NCBI GenBank assembly: GCA_027315005.1
Contig: DAHUZT010000049.1
Span: 1-58,240, forward strand
Direction: 5' to 3'
Origin: Acidimicrobiaceae bacterium
Lineage (GTDB): Bacteria; Actinomycetota; Acidimicrobiia; Acidimicrobiales; RAAP-2
DNA length: 58,240 nucleotides
Position numbers and translations under genes: made by a program. Positions 15,600 to 22,554 of this stretch are shown here, in pieces; position 1 is the stretch's first letter, and each line of letters begins with the position of its first letter. The notes below the pieces were generated by a model that was not told the DNA's origin, made no database searches, and saw nothing but the letters and a program-made list of their open reading frames with translations.

Positions 15600-17813
15600 T
15601 CAGCCGATCCCCGCGACGGAGGCGCCGAGGAAGACCGGTCGCAGGAGGTCACCACGTTCGAGCAGATCGCCGGTGGGCCCGTCGAAGCGCACTTCTCCGC
15701 GCTCGATGAAGATGGCCCGTGGGGCCAGGCTCATCGTCCGGTTGACGCTCTGCTCGACGAGCAGCACGGTGGTGCCCCCTGCATTGATCTCACGGACGAT
15801 CCCCATCAGCCGGTCGACCGCCATGGGGGCGAGACCGAGGGCCAGCTCGTCGATGAGCAGGAGCTTCGGCTCGGTCATCATGACCCGGGCCAGGGCCAGC
15901 ATCTGCTGTTCGCCGCCCGACAGCGTGCCCGCCGGCTGGTCGAGCCGCGCGGCGAGCTCGGGGAACCGGTCGACCGCCACGTCAAGGGCGGAGCGTGAAC
16001 GCTCCCGCTGCTGTCGCAGGGAGTAGGCGCCCACCCGGAGGTTGTCGCGCACCGTCATCCCGGGGAAGGTCATCTTGCCCCCGACCAGGAGGGCCACGTC
16101 CAGCCCCAGGATCTGCTCGGGCTCGAGGAAGGTCGAGGTGATCCCGTTGATCCGGATCACCCCGCGGTGGGGATGCTCCAGCCCGGCGACGGCCCTGAGG
16201 AGGGTGGACTTCCCCGCTCCGTTGGTCCCGAGGAGGCCCACGATCTCCCCCTGGGCGATTTCGAGGTTGACGTCGAACAGCACCTGGTTGGAGCCGTAGT
16301 AGAAGTCGAGGTTGTGGACCTGAAGGGCGGGTACGTCCCGGCCTGCCTGGCGACGCTTCCCCTCGGCGTGCCGCTCGAGCACGTCCTCGATGACGAGTGT
16401 GATGTCACGACGGACGTAGCGCGAGCCGACCATCAGCAACACGCCGCCCACCGCGCAGACCGGGCCGATCAGGGTGAGCGCCACCGTCGGCCCGTGTAGG
16501 TACCCGACGGCATCGCTGATCGCACCCAGCAGCACGGCTCCGGTGAACCCCCCGAACACCAGGGCGTAGACGCCGAACATGGCGAAGCAGATGGTGCGCA
16601 TCTCCGGCGGGGCGGTGGCGGCCAGGGTGAGGAAGATGCAGATGGACAGAGGTGCCACCGCTGCGTTGGCCAGGAACTGGAGGGCGACCACCATCCAGAG
16701 GTTGGGCATGTAGAGGGAGGTGACGAACAGGGCGCCGTATGCGGTGATGCACGCACCGGCCACCACCAGCGGCCTCTGGGGGGCCTTGCGGAAGTAGCGG
16801 TCCCCGAGAACGTAGGCCACCGGCAGTCCGAGGAAGGCGGCCAGCCCGATGATCGAGTACACCTCGCTGCGTTGCGCGGTGTCGAGGCCCCAGGTCCGGG
16901 TGAAGTAGAGATTGCCGAACAGGGGCCCGCCGGTCCCGGCGAAGCCGAGGATGGCGACCGCCACCAGCTCGAAGTAGACGGTGCGGATCCGCAGCAGCCT
17001 GGTGACCGCTGAGCCGAGGAGCACCCGGGGTGCCTCCCCCTGCTGGGAGTGGATGTCCATGCCCGACGCCCGCAGGATGTGGCTGGCTTCGTTCTGCCCC
17101 TTGTCCGGTTCGCGCATCCGGAAGAGGGAGAACCCGATGGGAAGCCCGATCAGGCCGATCAGCATCGCCCATCGCCAGTCGTGATGGACACTTGCCAGAA
17201 GACCGAAGGCCAGGATGCCGACGGTGAGGGAGATGGGATCGGCGAGGTTGTGCCAGCTGAAGATCCGGCCGCGCCCTTCGGTCGGGTAGGCGTCGGCGAG
17301 ATACGAGTTGTGCACGGTGTCGCTGAGGCTGAAACCGACCGACGCCACCAGATAGAGGAATGTGAAGGCCCACACGTTGGGGGACAGCGCCATCAGCGGG
17401 GCGAAGATGGAGAAGACGATGAGCCCGACAGCGGCTACCGTACGTCGGCTGCCACGGTCGGCCCACAGCGCCAGGGGGACCGCCCACAAGAGCTGGGCGA
17501 CGGCCGCCACGAAGACGACGGCGCCGAGGGCTGCGTCATGGATGTGGAACGACCGCTCGAGGTTGGTACCGATGAGCGAGATGCCGTTGCCGAAGGTGTC
17601 GGGCACGATGGCCGCCGCGGTCAACAGCGCCAGCGGAAGATAGCCGTACTGACGGAGGATGCCGGCAAGTGCGGGAGGCTTCCCTTCCCCCGTCCCGGGG
17701 ATGACATCCAGGTCGGCTATGAGCTCGGGGTCGCGGGTCTTCTCGACGACCTCCTTCAGGAGCTCGTCGGGAACTGCGAAGTCGAACAGCGGTTGCTCCC
17801 CCATGCGGTGCAC
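15600..17813 (-). CDS. MFS transporter fused to a LivF-type ABC ATPase
   Basis: The 737-residue protein joins two normally separate transporter types. Residues about 55-465 form an MFS-like membrane domain with about 12 hydrophobic segments and a motif-A-like LALWADRGSRRTV (115-126). Residues about 496-737 are a LivF-type nucleotide-binding domain with Walker A GTNGAGKST (529-537), Q-loop, signature LSGGEQQMLALARV, Walker B LLLIDELALGL and VEQSV. A basic linker (VRRDITLVIEDVLERHAEGKR, about 467-486) connects them. It begins the transporter operon, followed 9 bases later by LivH-LivM. The start could be the ATG at 17813 or the one at 17804. The frame is continuous with no sign of error. Whether the MFS part transports or only anchors is unknown. 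Confidence 0.9.
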   Translation of the reverse strand: MHRMGEQPLFDFAVPDELLKEVVEKTRDPELIADLDVIPGTGEGKPPALAGILRQYGYLPLALLTAAAIVPDTFGNGISLIGTNLERSFHIHDAALGAVVFVAAVAQLLWAVPLALWADRGSRRTVAAVGLIVFSIFAPLMALSPNVWAFTFLYLVASVGFSLSDTVHNSYLADAYPTEGRGRIFSWHNLADPISLTVGILAFGLLASVHHDWRWAMLIGLIGLPIGFSLFRMREPDKGQNEASHILRASGMDIHSQQGEAPRVLLGSAVTRLLRIRTVYFELVAVAILGFAGTGGPLFGNLYFTRTWGLDTAQRSEVYSIIGLAAFLGLPVAYVLGDRYFRKAPQRPLVVAGACITAYGALFVTSLYMPNLWMVVALQFLANAAVAPLSICIFLTLAATAPPEMRTICFAMFGVYALVFGGFTGAVLLGAISDAVGYLHGPTVALTLIGPVCAVGGVLLMVGSRYVRRDITLVIEDVLERHAEGKRRQAGRDVPALQVHNLDFYYGSNQVLFDVNLEIAQGEIVGLLGTNGAGKSTLLRAVAGLEHPHRGVIRINGITSTFLEPEQILGLDVALLVGGKMTFPGMTVRDNLRVGAYSLRQQRERSRSALDVAVDRFPELAARLDQPAGTLSGGEQQMLALARVMMTEPKLLLIDELALGLAPMAVDRLMGIVREINAGGTTVLLVEQSVNRTMSLAPRAIFIERGEVRFDGPTGDLLERGDLLRPVFLGASVAGIG

Positions 17814-17823
17814 ACACTATCCA

Positions 17824-17837
17824 TGACGCCGCCGTCA
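17824..17837. promoter_or_regulatory. Imperfect palindrome upstream of the MFS-LivF gene
   Basis: The 14-mer tgacgccgccgtca has 5-base inverted arms (TGACG / CGTCA) and ends 11 bases upstream of the MFS-LivF start. It shares the TGAC-N6-GTCA layout with the perfect palindrome at 22439-22452 upstream of the GH4 gene. A common regulator is conceivable but unproven. Confidence 0.3.
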
Positions 17838-17880
17838 GGTCGGACCATTTCGGATGCCCGATGTCCGGATTGCCGGCGGA

Positions 17881-17958
17881 GCGGTGAGGTCGATCAGGCC
17901 GGTCGAGCGGTGAGGTCGATCAGGCCGGTCGAGCGGTGAGGTCGATCAGGCCGGCGGC
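17881..17958. repeat. 26-bp tandem repeat at the kinase 3' end
   Basis: Three tandem copies of a 26-base unit beginning gcggtgaggtcgatcagg are present; the third diverges in its last bases. The copy inside the coding region encodes the last residues of the FGGY kinase and the stop codon falls in the middle copy, so the outer copy is a duplicated gene end. Confidence 0.9.
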
Positions 17959-19320
17959 CACCGTATCGGCCGAAGGACGCAGTCGCTCGTAGGCGGAGAC
18001 CGCCTCGGGTGCGGGCTCCAGGGTGTGCGCCACCGGGTCGAGACGGTCGACACTCCAGGAGAGGCCGACGGCCGATGCGGCCACCAGGGCGGCGCCGACC
18101 GAGGCGGCCTGACCCGAGCGTCGGCAACGGACGGCAAGTCCGGTGACGCCGGCGAGCACCTCGCGCCACACCGGGATGACGGCTCCGCCACCGGCGAGTG
18201 CCAGACCGGTCGACACCGATCCGGGATCCATGAGCGTCAGGCAGCGCGCGATGTCACGGGCCACGGACTCGAAGACGGCCCGTGACAGCTCGGCCGCCCC
18301 GTGGGCCGAAGAGATCCCGACGAAGGCGGCTCCGGCGTCGTCGCGCCACCACGGGGCCCGGGCCCCGTCGAGCCACGGCGCCGCGGTCACCCCGGCGGCT
18401 CCGGGGGGACAACCTGCCGCCATCGAAGCCAGCTCGGCCGGCGTTCGACCGGTGAGCATGCCCAGCCACCCGAGCATCGAAGAGGCCGCGGCAAGCCCCC
18501 CTTCGAGCAGCCATCCGCCGTCGATGGCCCGGGAGGTGACCAGCCCGTCCGGGACGGGGTCCGGACGTTCGGGTTGCGGGCGCGACACGTTCGCTGTCGT
18601 GCCCCAGCTCACCATCGGGACCGACGGATGGGCCCCGCTTCCGGTCACTTCACAGGCACGGTCGCCACCGCCGATGACGACCGGGGTGCCGGAGGCCACG
18701 CCGAGCTCGCCGGCGATGGTGGTGGACAGGCCCCCGAGCATGCACTCGGGTACCACGACCGGAGGGAGCTTTCCCGCGACCCCACCGGTCATCGACGCGA
18801 TCGGCAGGCCGTGCCGGTCGTAGACGCCACTCACCGAGGCCATGGTGGCATCGGTCGCCACCCGGTCGGTGAGCCACCAGGCCACCCGGTCCCGCGCCCC
18901 GAGGACCCAGGTGGCAGCCGCGAGATCCTCGGGGCGGTGGCCCTCGAGCCAGGCCAGCTTGGCGGCCACCGGGGCGAGCTCGGCCGTGCCGGCCCTCCGG
19001 CCCGCTCCGGCCGGGGCCCGGCGGTCGGACCAGATCAGGGCGGGTCCGAGGGGGGCTCCGTCGCGGTCGAAGAGCCCGACGCTCTGTCGGGCGCCGGTGA
19101 GCCCGATCGCCTGGATGGCCCCCCATCGCCGGTCGACCCCGCTCCGCAGGCGGGCACAGGCCTGTCCGGCTGAATCGCACCAGGCCCGGGGGTTCTGTTC
19201 GGCCCGGCCCGGAGCTGGGTGCGAGGTCTCGAGCGGGACCCCTTCCATGCCGACCATGCCGGTCCCATCCCACAGCACCGCCTTGGTCACGCTGGTACCG
19301 AGGTCGATGGTGAGGATCAC
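17920..19320 (-). CDS. FGGY-family carbohydrate kinase (xylulokinase-like)
   Basis: The 466-residue protein begins with the FGGY ATPase phosphate-1 motif (ILTIDLGTSVTKAV, catalytic-fold Asp at 6), has QAIGLTGARQSVGL and LIWSDRRA, the later IGGGDRACEVTGSG and SWGTTANVS, and the adenosine motif LALAGGGAVIPVWREVLAG near 390. It should phosphorylate a sugar, sugar acid or polyol. I chose the GTG at 19320, which overlaps the aldolase stop by 4 bases (GTGA). Together with the upstream dehydrogenase and aldolase it looks like a three-enzyme sugar-acid or polyol pathway. The C-terminus is encoded by a 26-bp tandem repeat. Confidence 0.9.
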   Translation of the reverse strand: MILTIDLGTSVTKAVLWDGTGMVGMEGVPLETSHPAPGRAEQNPRAWCDSAGQACARLRSGVDRRWGAIQAIGLTGARQSVGLFDRDGAPLGPALIWSDRRAPAGAGRRAGTAELAPVAAKLAWLEGHRPEDLAAATWVLGARDRVAWWLTDRVATDATMASVSGVYDRHGLPIASMTGGVAGKLPPVVVPECMLGGLSTTIAGELGVASGTPVVIGGGDRACEVTGSGAHPSVPMVSWGTTANVSRPQPERPDPVPDGLVTSRAIDGGWLLEGGLAAASSMLGWLGMLTGRTPAELASMAAGCPPGAAGVTAAPWLDGARAPWWRDDAGAAFVGISSAHGAAELSRAVFESVARDIARCLTLMDPGSVSTGLALAGGGAVIPVWREVLAGVTGLAVRCRRSGQAASVGAALVAASAVGLSWSVDRLDPVAHTLEPAPEAVSAYERLRPSADTVAAGLIDLTARPA

Positions 19321-20084
19321 CGGCCGTGCACGATCCCGGCGAGCTCGGCGGCGATGACCGCTGGGGATGGCTCGAGCAGGACAGCCCGGCCGATGGCCAG
19401 GCCGGCGGCCCCACCCGCCATCGCGTCGCGTGCCTCGGTCAGGGCCCCGGCGGAACCGTTGTCGCGGTGGGGACCGCCGAGGAACAGCACGGGAACGCCG
19501 ACGGCTGCGACCACCCGGGCCACCGCGTCCGTCCGGGCCCCGCCGGGTGGCTCGTCGGGGACGGGCACCTTGAGCAGCGGGGCTCCGAGGTCGTGGGCGA
19601 TCACCGCCGCCAGGACGATGTCGTCGGTCAGACGTGACATCCGGCCGTCGCGCCAGCACACCGGCTCGATCATGGCGTCGAGCCCGGCATCGGCCGCATC
19701 CTCCAGGACCTGGCCCAGCAGCTCGAGTGCCGCCGCGCCGTGCTCGTCGTCGAAGGCGATGCGGGTCATGTGCTTGACCCCGGTCCAGCCGTCGGCCGCC
19801 GCCCGGACCACGGTGGCCACCAGCCGGTCGTCCAGCTCGAAGGCGGCGCCTGCAAGTCCGGTGCGGTTGATCGACAGGTAGGTCCGCTGTTCGGGGACGA
19901 GGGCGCCCGAACGGGCCAGCTCGCCGAGAGGCTGGGCGGTGGCAAGGATGCCGTCGCAGCTGGGGAGGGCCGCCCGCAGCGCCGACAGGTAGTCGGCGTA
20001 GCTTTCGATGGTCATCACCCCCCGCGCGCGGTGGTCGGCCGCAAGGACGAGGGCCGGTACCGGCAGCCGGGTGGGGACGGTCAT
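19317..20084 (-). CDS. Class I aldolase-like (beta/alpha)8 protein (DeoC/LacD/FbaB type)
   Basis: The 255-residue protein looks like a single (beta/alpha)8 barrel of the DeoC/LacD/FbaB aldolase group: it starts ALVLAADHRARGVM, has GVKHMTRIAF and a strand LLKVPVPDEPP carrying a candidate Schiff-base lysine, and ends with LFLGGPHRDN and GLAIGRAVL phosphate-binding loops. It would cleave a phosphorylated sugar or sugar acid. The ATG at 20084 overlaps the dehydrogenase stop as TGATG, and the kinase GTG overlaps its stop, so the three genes are tightly coupled. The exact substrate is not deducible. Confidence 0.82.
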   Translation of the reverse strand: MTVPTRLPVPALVLAADHRARGVMTIESYADYLSALRAALPSCDGILATAQPLGELARSGALVPEQRTYLSINRTGLAGAAFELDDRLVATVVRAAADGWTGVKHMTRIAFDDEHGAAALELLGQVLEDAADAGLDAMIEPVCWRDGRMSRLTDDIVLAAVIAHDLGAPLLKVPVPDEPPGGARTDAVARVVAAVGVPVLFLGGPHRDNGSAGALTEARDAMAGGAAGLAIGRAVLLEPSPAVIAAELAGIVHGR

Positions 20085-20971
20085 CAATCCAGGCCGGAGA
20101 GCGCGAAGATCACCTTGGCCATCGACGAGAAGTCCTGGCGGCCGTACCCCGCGACGGTGGCGGAGGTGAGTGTCTGCCGGGCGGCAGCCGTCCCGGTCAT
20201 TGGCACCCCGGCCCGAGTCGCATAGGAAAGCGCCAGATCGAGGTCCTTTGCCATGAGATCGGTCATGAACCCGGGTAACCACCCGTTCGTGGCAGGGCTG
20301 TCCTCCACGACGCCGGCCACCGGGAGCCGGGTGCGCACGGCCGTGCAATCACCGGTGGCGTGGGTCAGGACCTCGTGGAGCTTCTTCGGGTCCACCCCCG
20401 ACTTTCTGGCAAGCGCAGTGGCCTCGGCGGTGGCCTGCATCTGGGCGGCATAGACGAGGTTGTTGCAGAGCTTCACCACCTGGCCCATGCCGGCTCCCCC
20501 TACGTGGACCACGAGCCCGGCGAACGGGTCGAGCGCGGGACGGACCTCGTCCAGGGTCCGGCCCTCGCCCCCGACCATCAAGGTGAGGGTGCCCGCCTCG
20601 GCTCCGGCCGTGCCGCCCGACAGCGGGGCGTCGAGGAACCCGGCACCGGTCACGCCCACCCGATCGTGCTGGTCACGGGCGACGTCGGGATCGATGGTCG
20701 AGCAGTCCACAACCGTCTTGCCCGGCCCGAGGGCGGGGAGCATCGCCTCCACGACCTCGGCCACCTGGGGCGAGCTCGGGACACAGAGGAAGACAACGGT
20801 CGCCGCTTCCGCCACGGCCAGGGGGTCTCTCCCGGCAAGGGCACCGAAGGCCACAGCCTGCTCGACCGGACTCGGACTGCGTGAGGCCACCGTCACCTGG
20901 TGGCCCGCGCCGAGCAGGTGGCGGGTGATGGGCAGGCCCATGGCCCCAAGTCCGATGAAGCCGAGTCGCAT
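20084..20971 (-). CDS. Beta-hydroxyacid dehydrogenase (3-hydroxyisobutyrate dehydrogenase family)
   Basis: The 295-residue NAD(P)-dependent enzyme has GFIGLGAMGLPITRHL at the N-terminus (dinucleotide fold), FLDAPLSGGTAGAEAGTL (substrate-binding signature), the catalytic lysine in GQVVKLCNNLVYAAQM, and KDLDLAL near the C-terminus. Family members oxidise 3-hydroxyisobutyrate, D-glycerate/tartronate semialdehyde or four-carbon sugar acids such as threonate. Placement immediately before an aldolase and an FGGY kinase favours a sugar-acid substrate (inference). The start has a clean GGAGG upstream. It overlaps the aldolase by one base. Confidence 0.9.
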   Translation of the reverse strand: MRLGFIGLGAMGLPITRHLLGAGHQVTVASRSPSPVEQAVAFGALAGRDPLAVAEAATVVFLCVPSSPQVAEVVEAMLPALGPGKTVVDCSTIDPDVARDQHDRVGVTGAGFLDAPLSGGTAGAEAGTLTLMVGGEGRTLDEVRPALDPFAGLVVHVGGAGMGQVVKLCNNLVYAAQMQATAEATALARKSGVDPKKLHEVLTHATGDCTAVRTRLPVAGVVEDSPATNGWLPGFMTDLMAKDLDLALSYATRAGVPMTGTAAARQTLTSATVAGYGRQDFSSMAKVIFALSGLD

Positions 20972-21010
20972 GGGGAACCTCCTCTCCGTCTCTGTTCTTT
21001 TCCTTCTGCC

Positions 21011-21044
21011 GATGCGGTGTTATCGGTGATGCGGTGTTATCGGT
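21011..21044. repeat. 17-bp tandem repeat between the GH4 and dehydrogenase genes
   Basis: Two perfect copies of gatgcggtgttatcggt lie in the 77-base gap between the GH4 stop and the dehydrogenase start. Nothing else is recognised in this spacer. Confidence 0.9.
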
Positions 21045-21048
21045 GATG

Positions 21049-22401
21049 TCAGCGGTCGGCGGCGAACGGGAGCCAGGCCTCGGTGCCCCCCAGCAGCTCC
21101 GCCACCATCTGCTCGGTGCGGTGGAGGTCCCCCCGACCGGCCAGCGGGTCCAGGAGGAACGCGGCCCCGGCAAGCGAGCGGTCACGCTCGAGCGCGGCGG
21201 TCACCGTGAGCTCCTGCACGGCAACGTGTCGGCGGACGAGCTCGGCGAAGGGTGTGGGCAGCGGGGCGACGTCCCGGCCCCTGATCCCGGACCCGTCGAC
21301 CACGCAGATCGACTCGACCACTGCGCCCTTCGGCGCGTCGGGCACCTGGCCGGCATTGGGAATGTTGCAGGGGAGCTCCCGTGCTTCGCCGGTGAGCAGC
21401 GAGTCGATCACCTGAGCCGGCAATTCGCCGGAGAACCAGGTCTGCAAAGGCTTGGTCCCGGCCAACCAGGCATCCACGTCGGCGATGTAGCCGTCCTGAT
21501 GCTTCTGGCGCTCGGCAATCGAGGTCAGCTCGATGTTGTAGCTGCCGCCCTGGCCCGACTCCTCGGTGAGAACCCAGGGCACGAACTCGGCGATGTGGCG
21601 GTCGCCGGCGGCGGGAAGGGCGCCCCACCGGTCGAGCAGTGTGAGCTTGAGCACATGGCGGCGCACGAAGTCGAGTGTCGAGAAGTCCTCGGCCGCCTCG
21701 CGGCCGGGAGAGGGGGCGAGCGATGGCAGCCCGCCGGCATCTTCGACCCAGCGGCGCAGGATCTCGAACCCGTCCTCACCCTCGACCCGGAGCTCGGTGA
21801 CCACGGGGAGGTGGTTCACCCCGGCCACCGTGGTCGTGATGGCATCGACCGGACTCCCGAGGGCCAGTGCGAAGTCGATGACCCAGTTGCCCACCTCGTG
21901 GCACAGCCCGACCGCCTTGATGCCCGTCTGGCGGAGGACGGCACGGGTCAGACAGGTCATCGGATTGGTGATGTTGAGCATCCAGGCCTCCGGACACAGC
22001 TCCTCCATGTCCCTCGCCATGCCGAGCAGGACGGGCACGTTGCGGAGGGCTCGGTTGATCCCTCCCGGACCGACCGTGTCGCCCACAGACTGGTGGATCC
22101 CGTAACGGGCGGGAACGTCGAGGTCGACTGCCATCGAGCCGAACCCACCGGTCGAGATGGTCACGATCACGAAATCGGACCCCTCCAGGGCCTCGCGCTG
22201 GTCGGTGGTGGTAGTGATCGTGGCGCCGGAACCGAGTGCCTGGTTCACCATGTCGCCGAGCGCCCGCATCTTCTCGAGCGGCGCCGGTTCGACGTCCTCC
22301 AGCACGATGTGTGCCCCCTCGAGCGACGCGGTGCTCAGCAGATCGGCCAGGAGCTCGGGCGTCCACTGGTAACTACCACCGCCGACGATGGTGATCTGCA
22401 T
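21049..22401 (-). CDS. Glycoside hydrolase family 4 (alpha-glucosidase / 6-phospho-beta-glucosidase type)
   Basis: GH4 enzymes use NAD and a divalent metal to cleave glycosides by a redox mechanism. The 450-residue protein has the Rossmann start QITIVGGGSYQWTPEL, a DFVIVTISTGGFGSM strand, the metal-binding NITNPM (asparagine of GH4) and the CHEVGN motif, plus GVNHLPVV. I chose the ATG at 22401, where the Rossmann fold begins; the frame is open 11 codons further upstream. A perfect 14-bp palindrome lies about 40 bases upstream. It belongs to the sugar-catabolic run with GH1 and the dehydrogenase/aldolase/kinase genes. Substrate and phospho-dependence are not deducible. Confidence 0.88.
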   Translation of the reverse strand: MQITIVGGGSYQWTPELLADLLSTASLEGAHIVLEDVEPAPLEKMRALGDMVNQALGSGATITTTTDQREALEGSDFVIVTISTGGFGSMAVDLDVPARYGIHQSVGDTVGPGGINRALRNVPVLLGMARDMEELCPEAWMLNITNPMTCLTRAVLRQTGIKAVGLCHEVGNWVIDFALALGSPVDAITTTVAGVNHLPVVTELRVEGEDGFEILRRWVEDAGGLPSLAPSPGREAAEDFSTLDFVRRHVLKLTLLDRWGALPAAGDRHIAEFVPWVLTEESGQGGSYNIELTSIAERQKHQDGYIADVDAWLAGTKPLQTWFSGELPAQVIDSLLTGEARELPCNIPNAGQVPDAPKGAVVESICVVDGSGIRGRDVAPLPTPFAELVRRHVAVQELTVTAALERDRSLAGAAFLLDPLAGRGDLHRTEQMVAELLGGTEAWLPFAADR

Positions 22402-22438
22402 GGCTTCAGATTCTCCCGTTGGGGAAATGGGCATGACC

Positions 22439-22452
22439 TGACACGCGTGTCA
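22439..22452. promoter_or_regulatory. Perfect 14-bp palindrome upstream of the GH4 gene (candidate operator)
   Basis: TGACACGCGTGTCA is a perfect inverted repeat centred about 45 bases upstream of the GH4 ATG. Length and TGA/TCA ends resemble LacI- or GntR-type operators, though the centre is GC rather than the CG of classical LacI sites. Confidence 0.45.
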
Positions 22453-22493
22453 CTCTAGCGACCGGTCCGGTGCCGATCGCAGGGGTCTGTTTT

Positions 22494-22542
22494 CCGTACC
22501 GTTCCGACCGCTCAGCGCAGTCCGTACCGTTCCGGACCGCTC
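22494..22542. repeat. 20-bp near-direct repeat in the GH1-GH4 intergenic region
   Basis: ccgtaccgttccgaccgctc (22494-22513) recurs at 22522-22542 with one inserted g. The pair is 28 bases apart in the space between the GH1 stop and the GH4 start, so it could be a direct-repeat protein-binding site. Confidence 0.6.
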
Positions 22543-22554
22543 CATGGCGCCCTC

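Noticed and set aside
17881-17958. Possible CRISPR repeats
   Set aside because: The 26-bp units are directly adjacent with no spacers, and part is coding sequence.
22439-22452. Catabolite-repression (cre) site
   Set aside because: The centre is GC, not the CG of cre consensus; kept only as a generic operator candidate.
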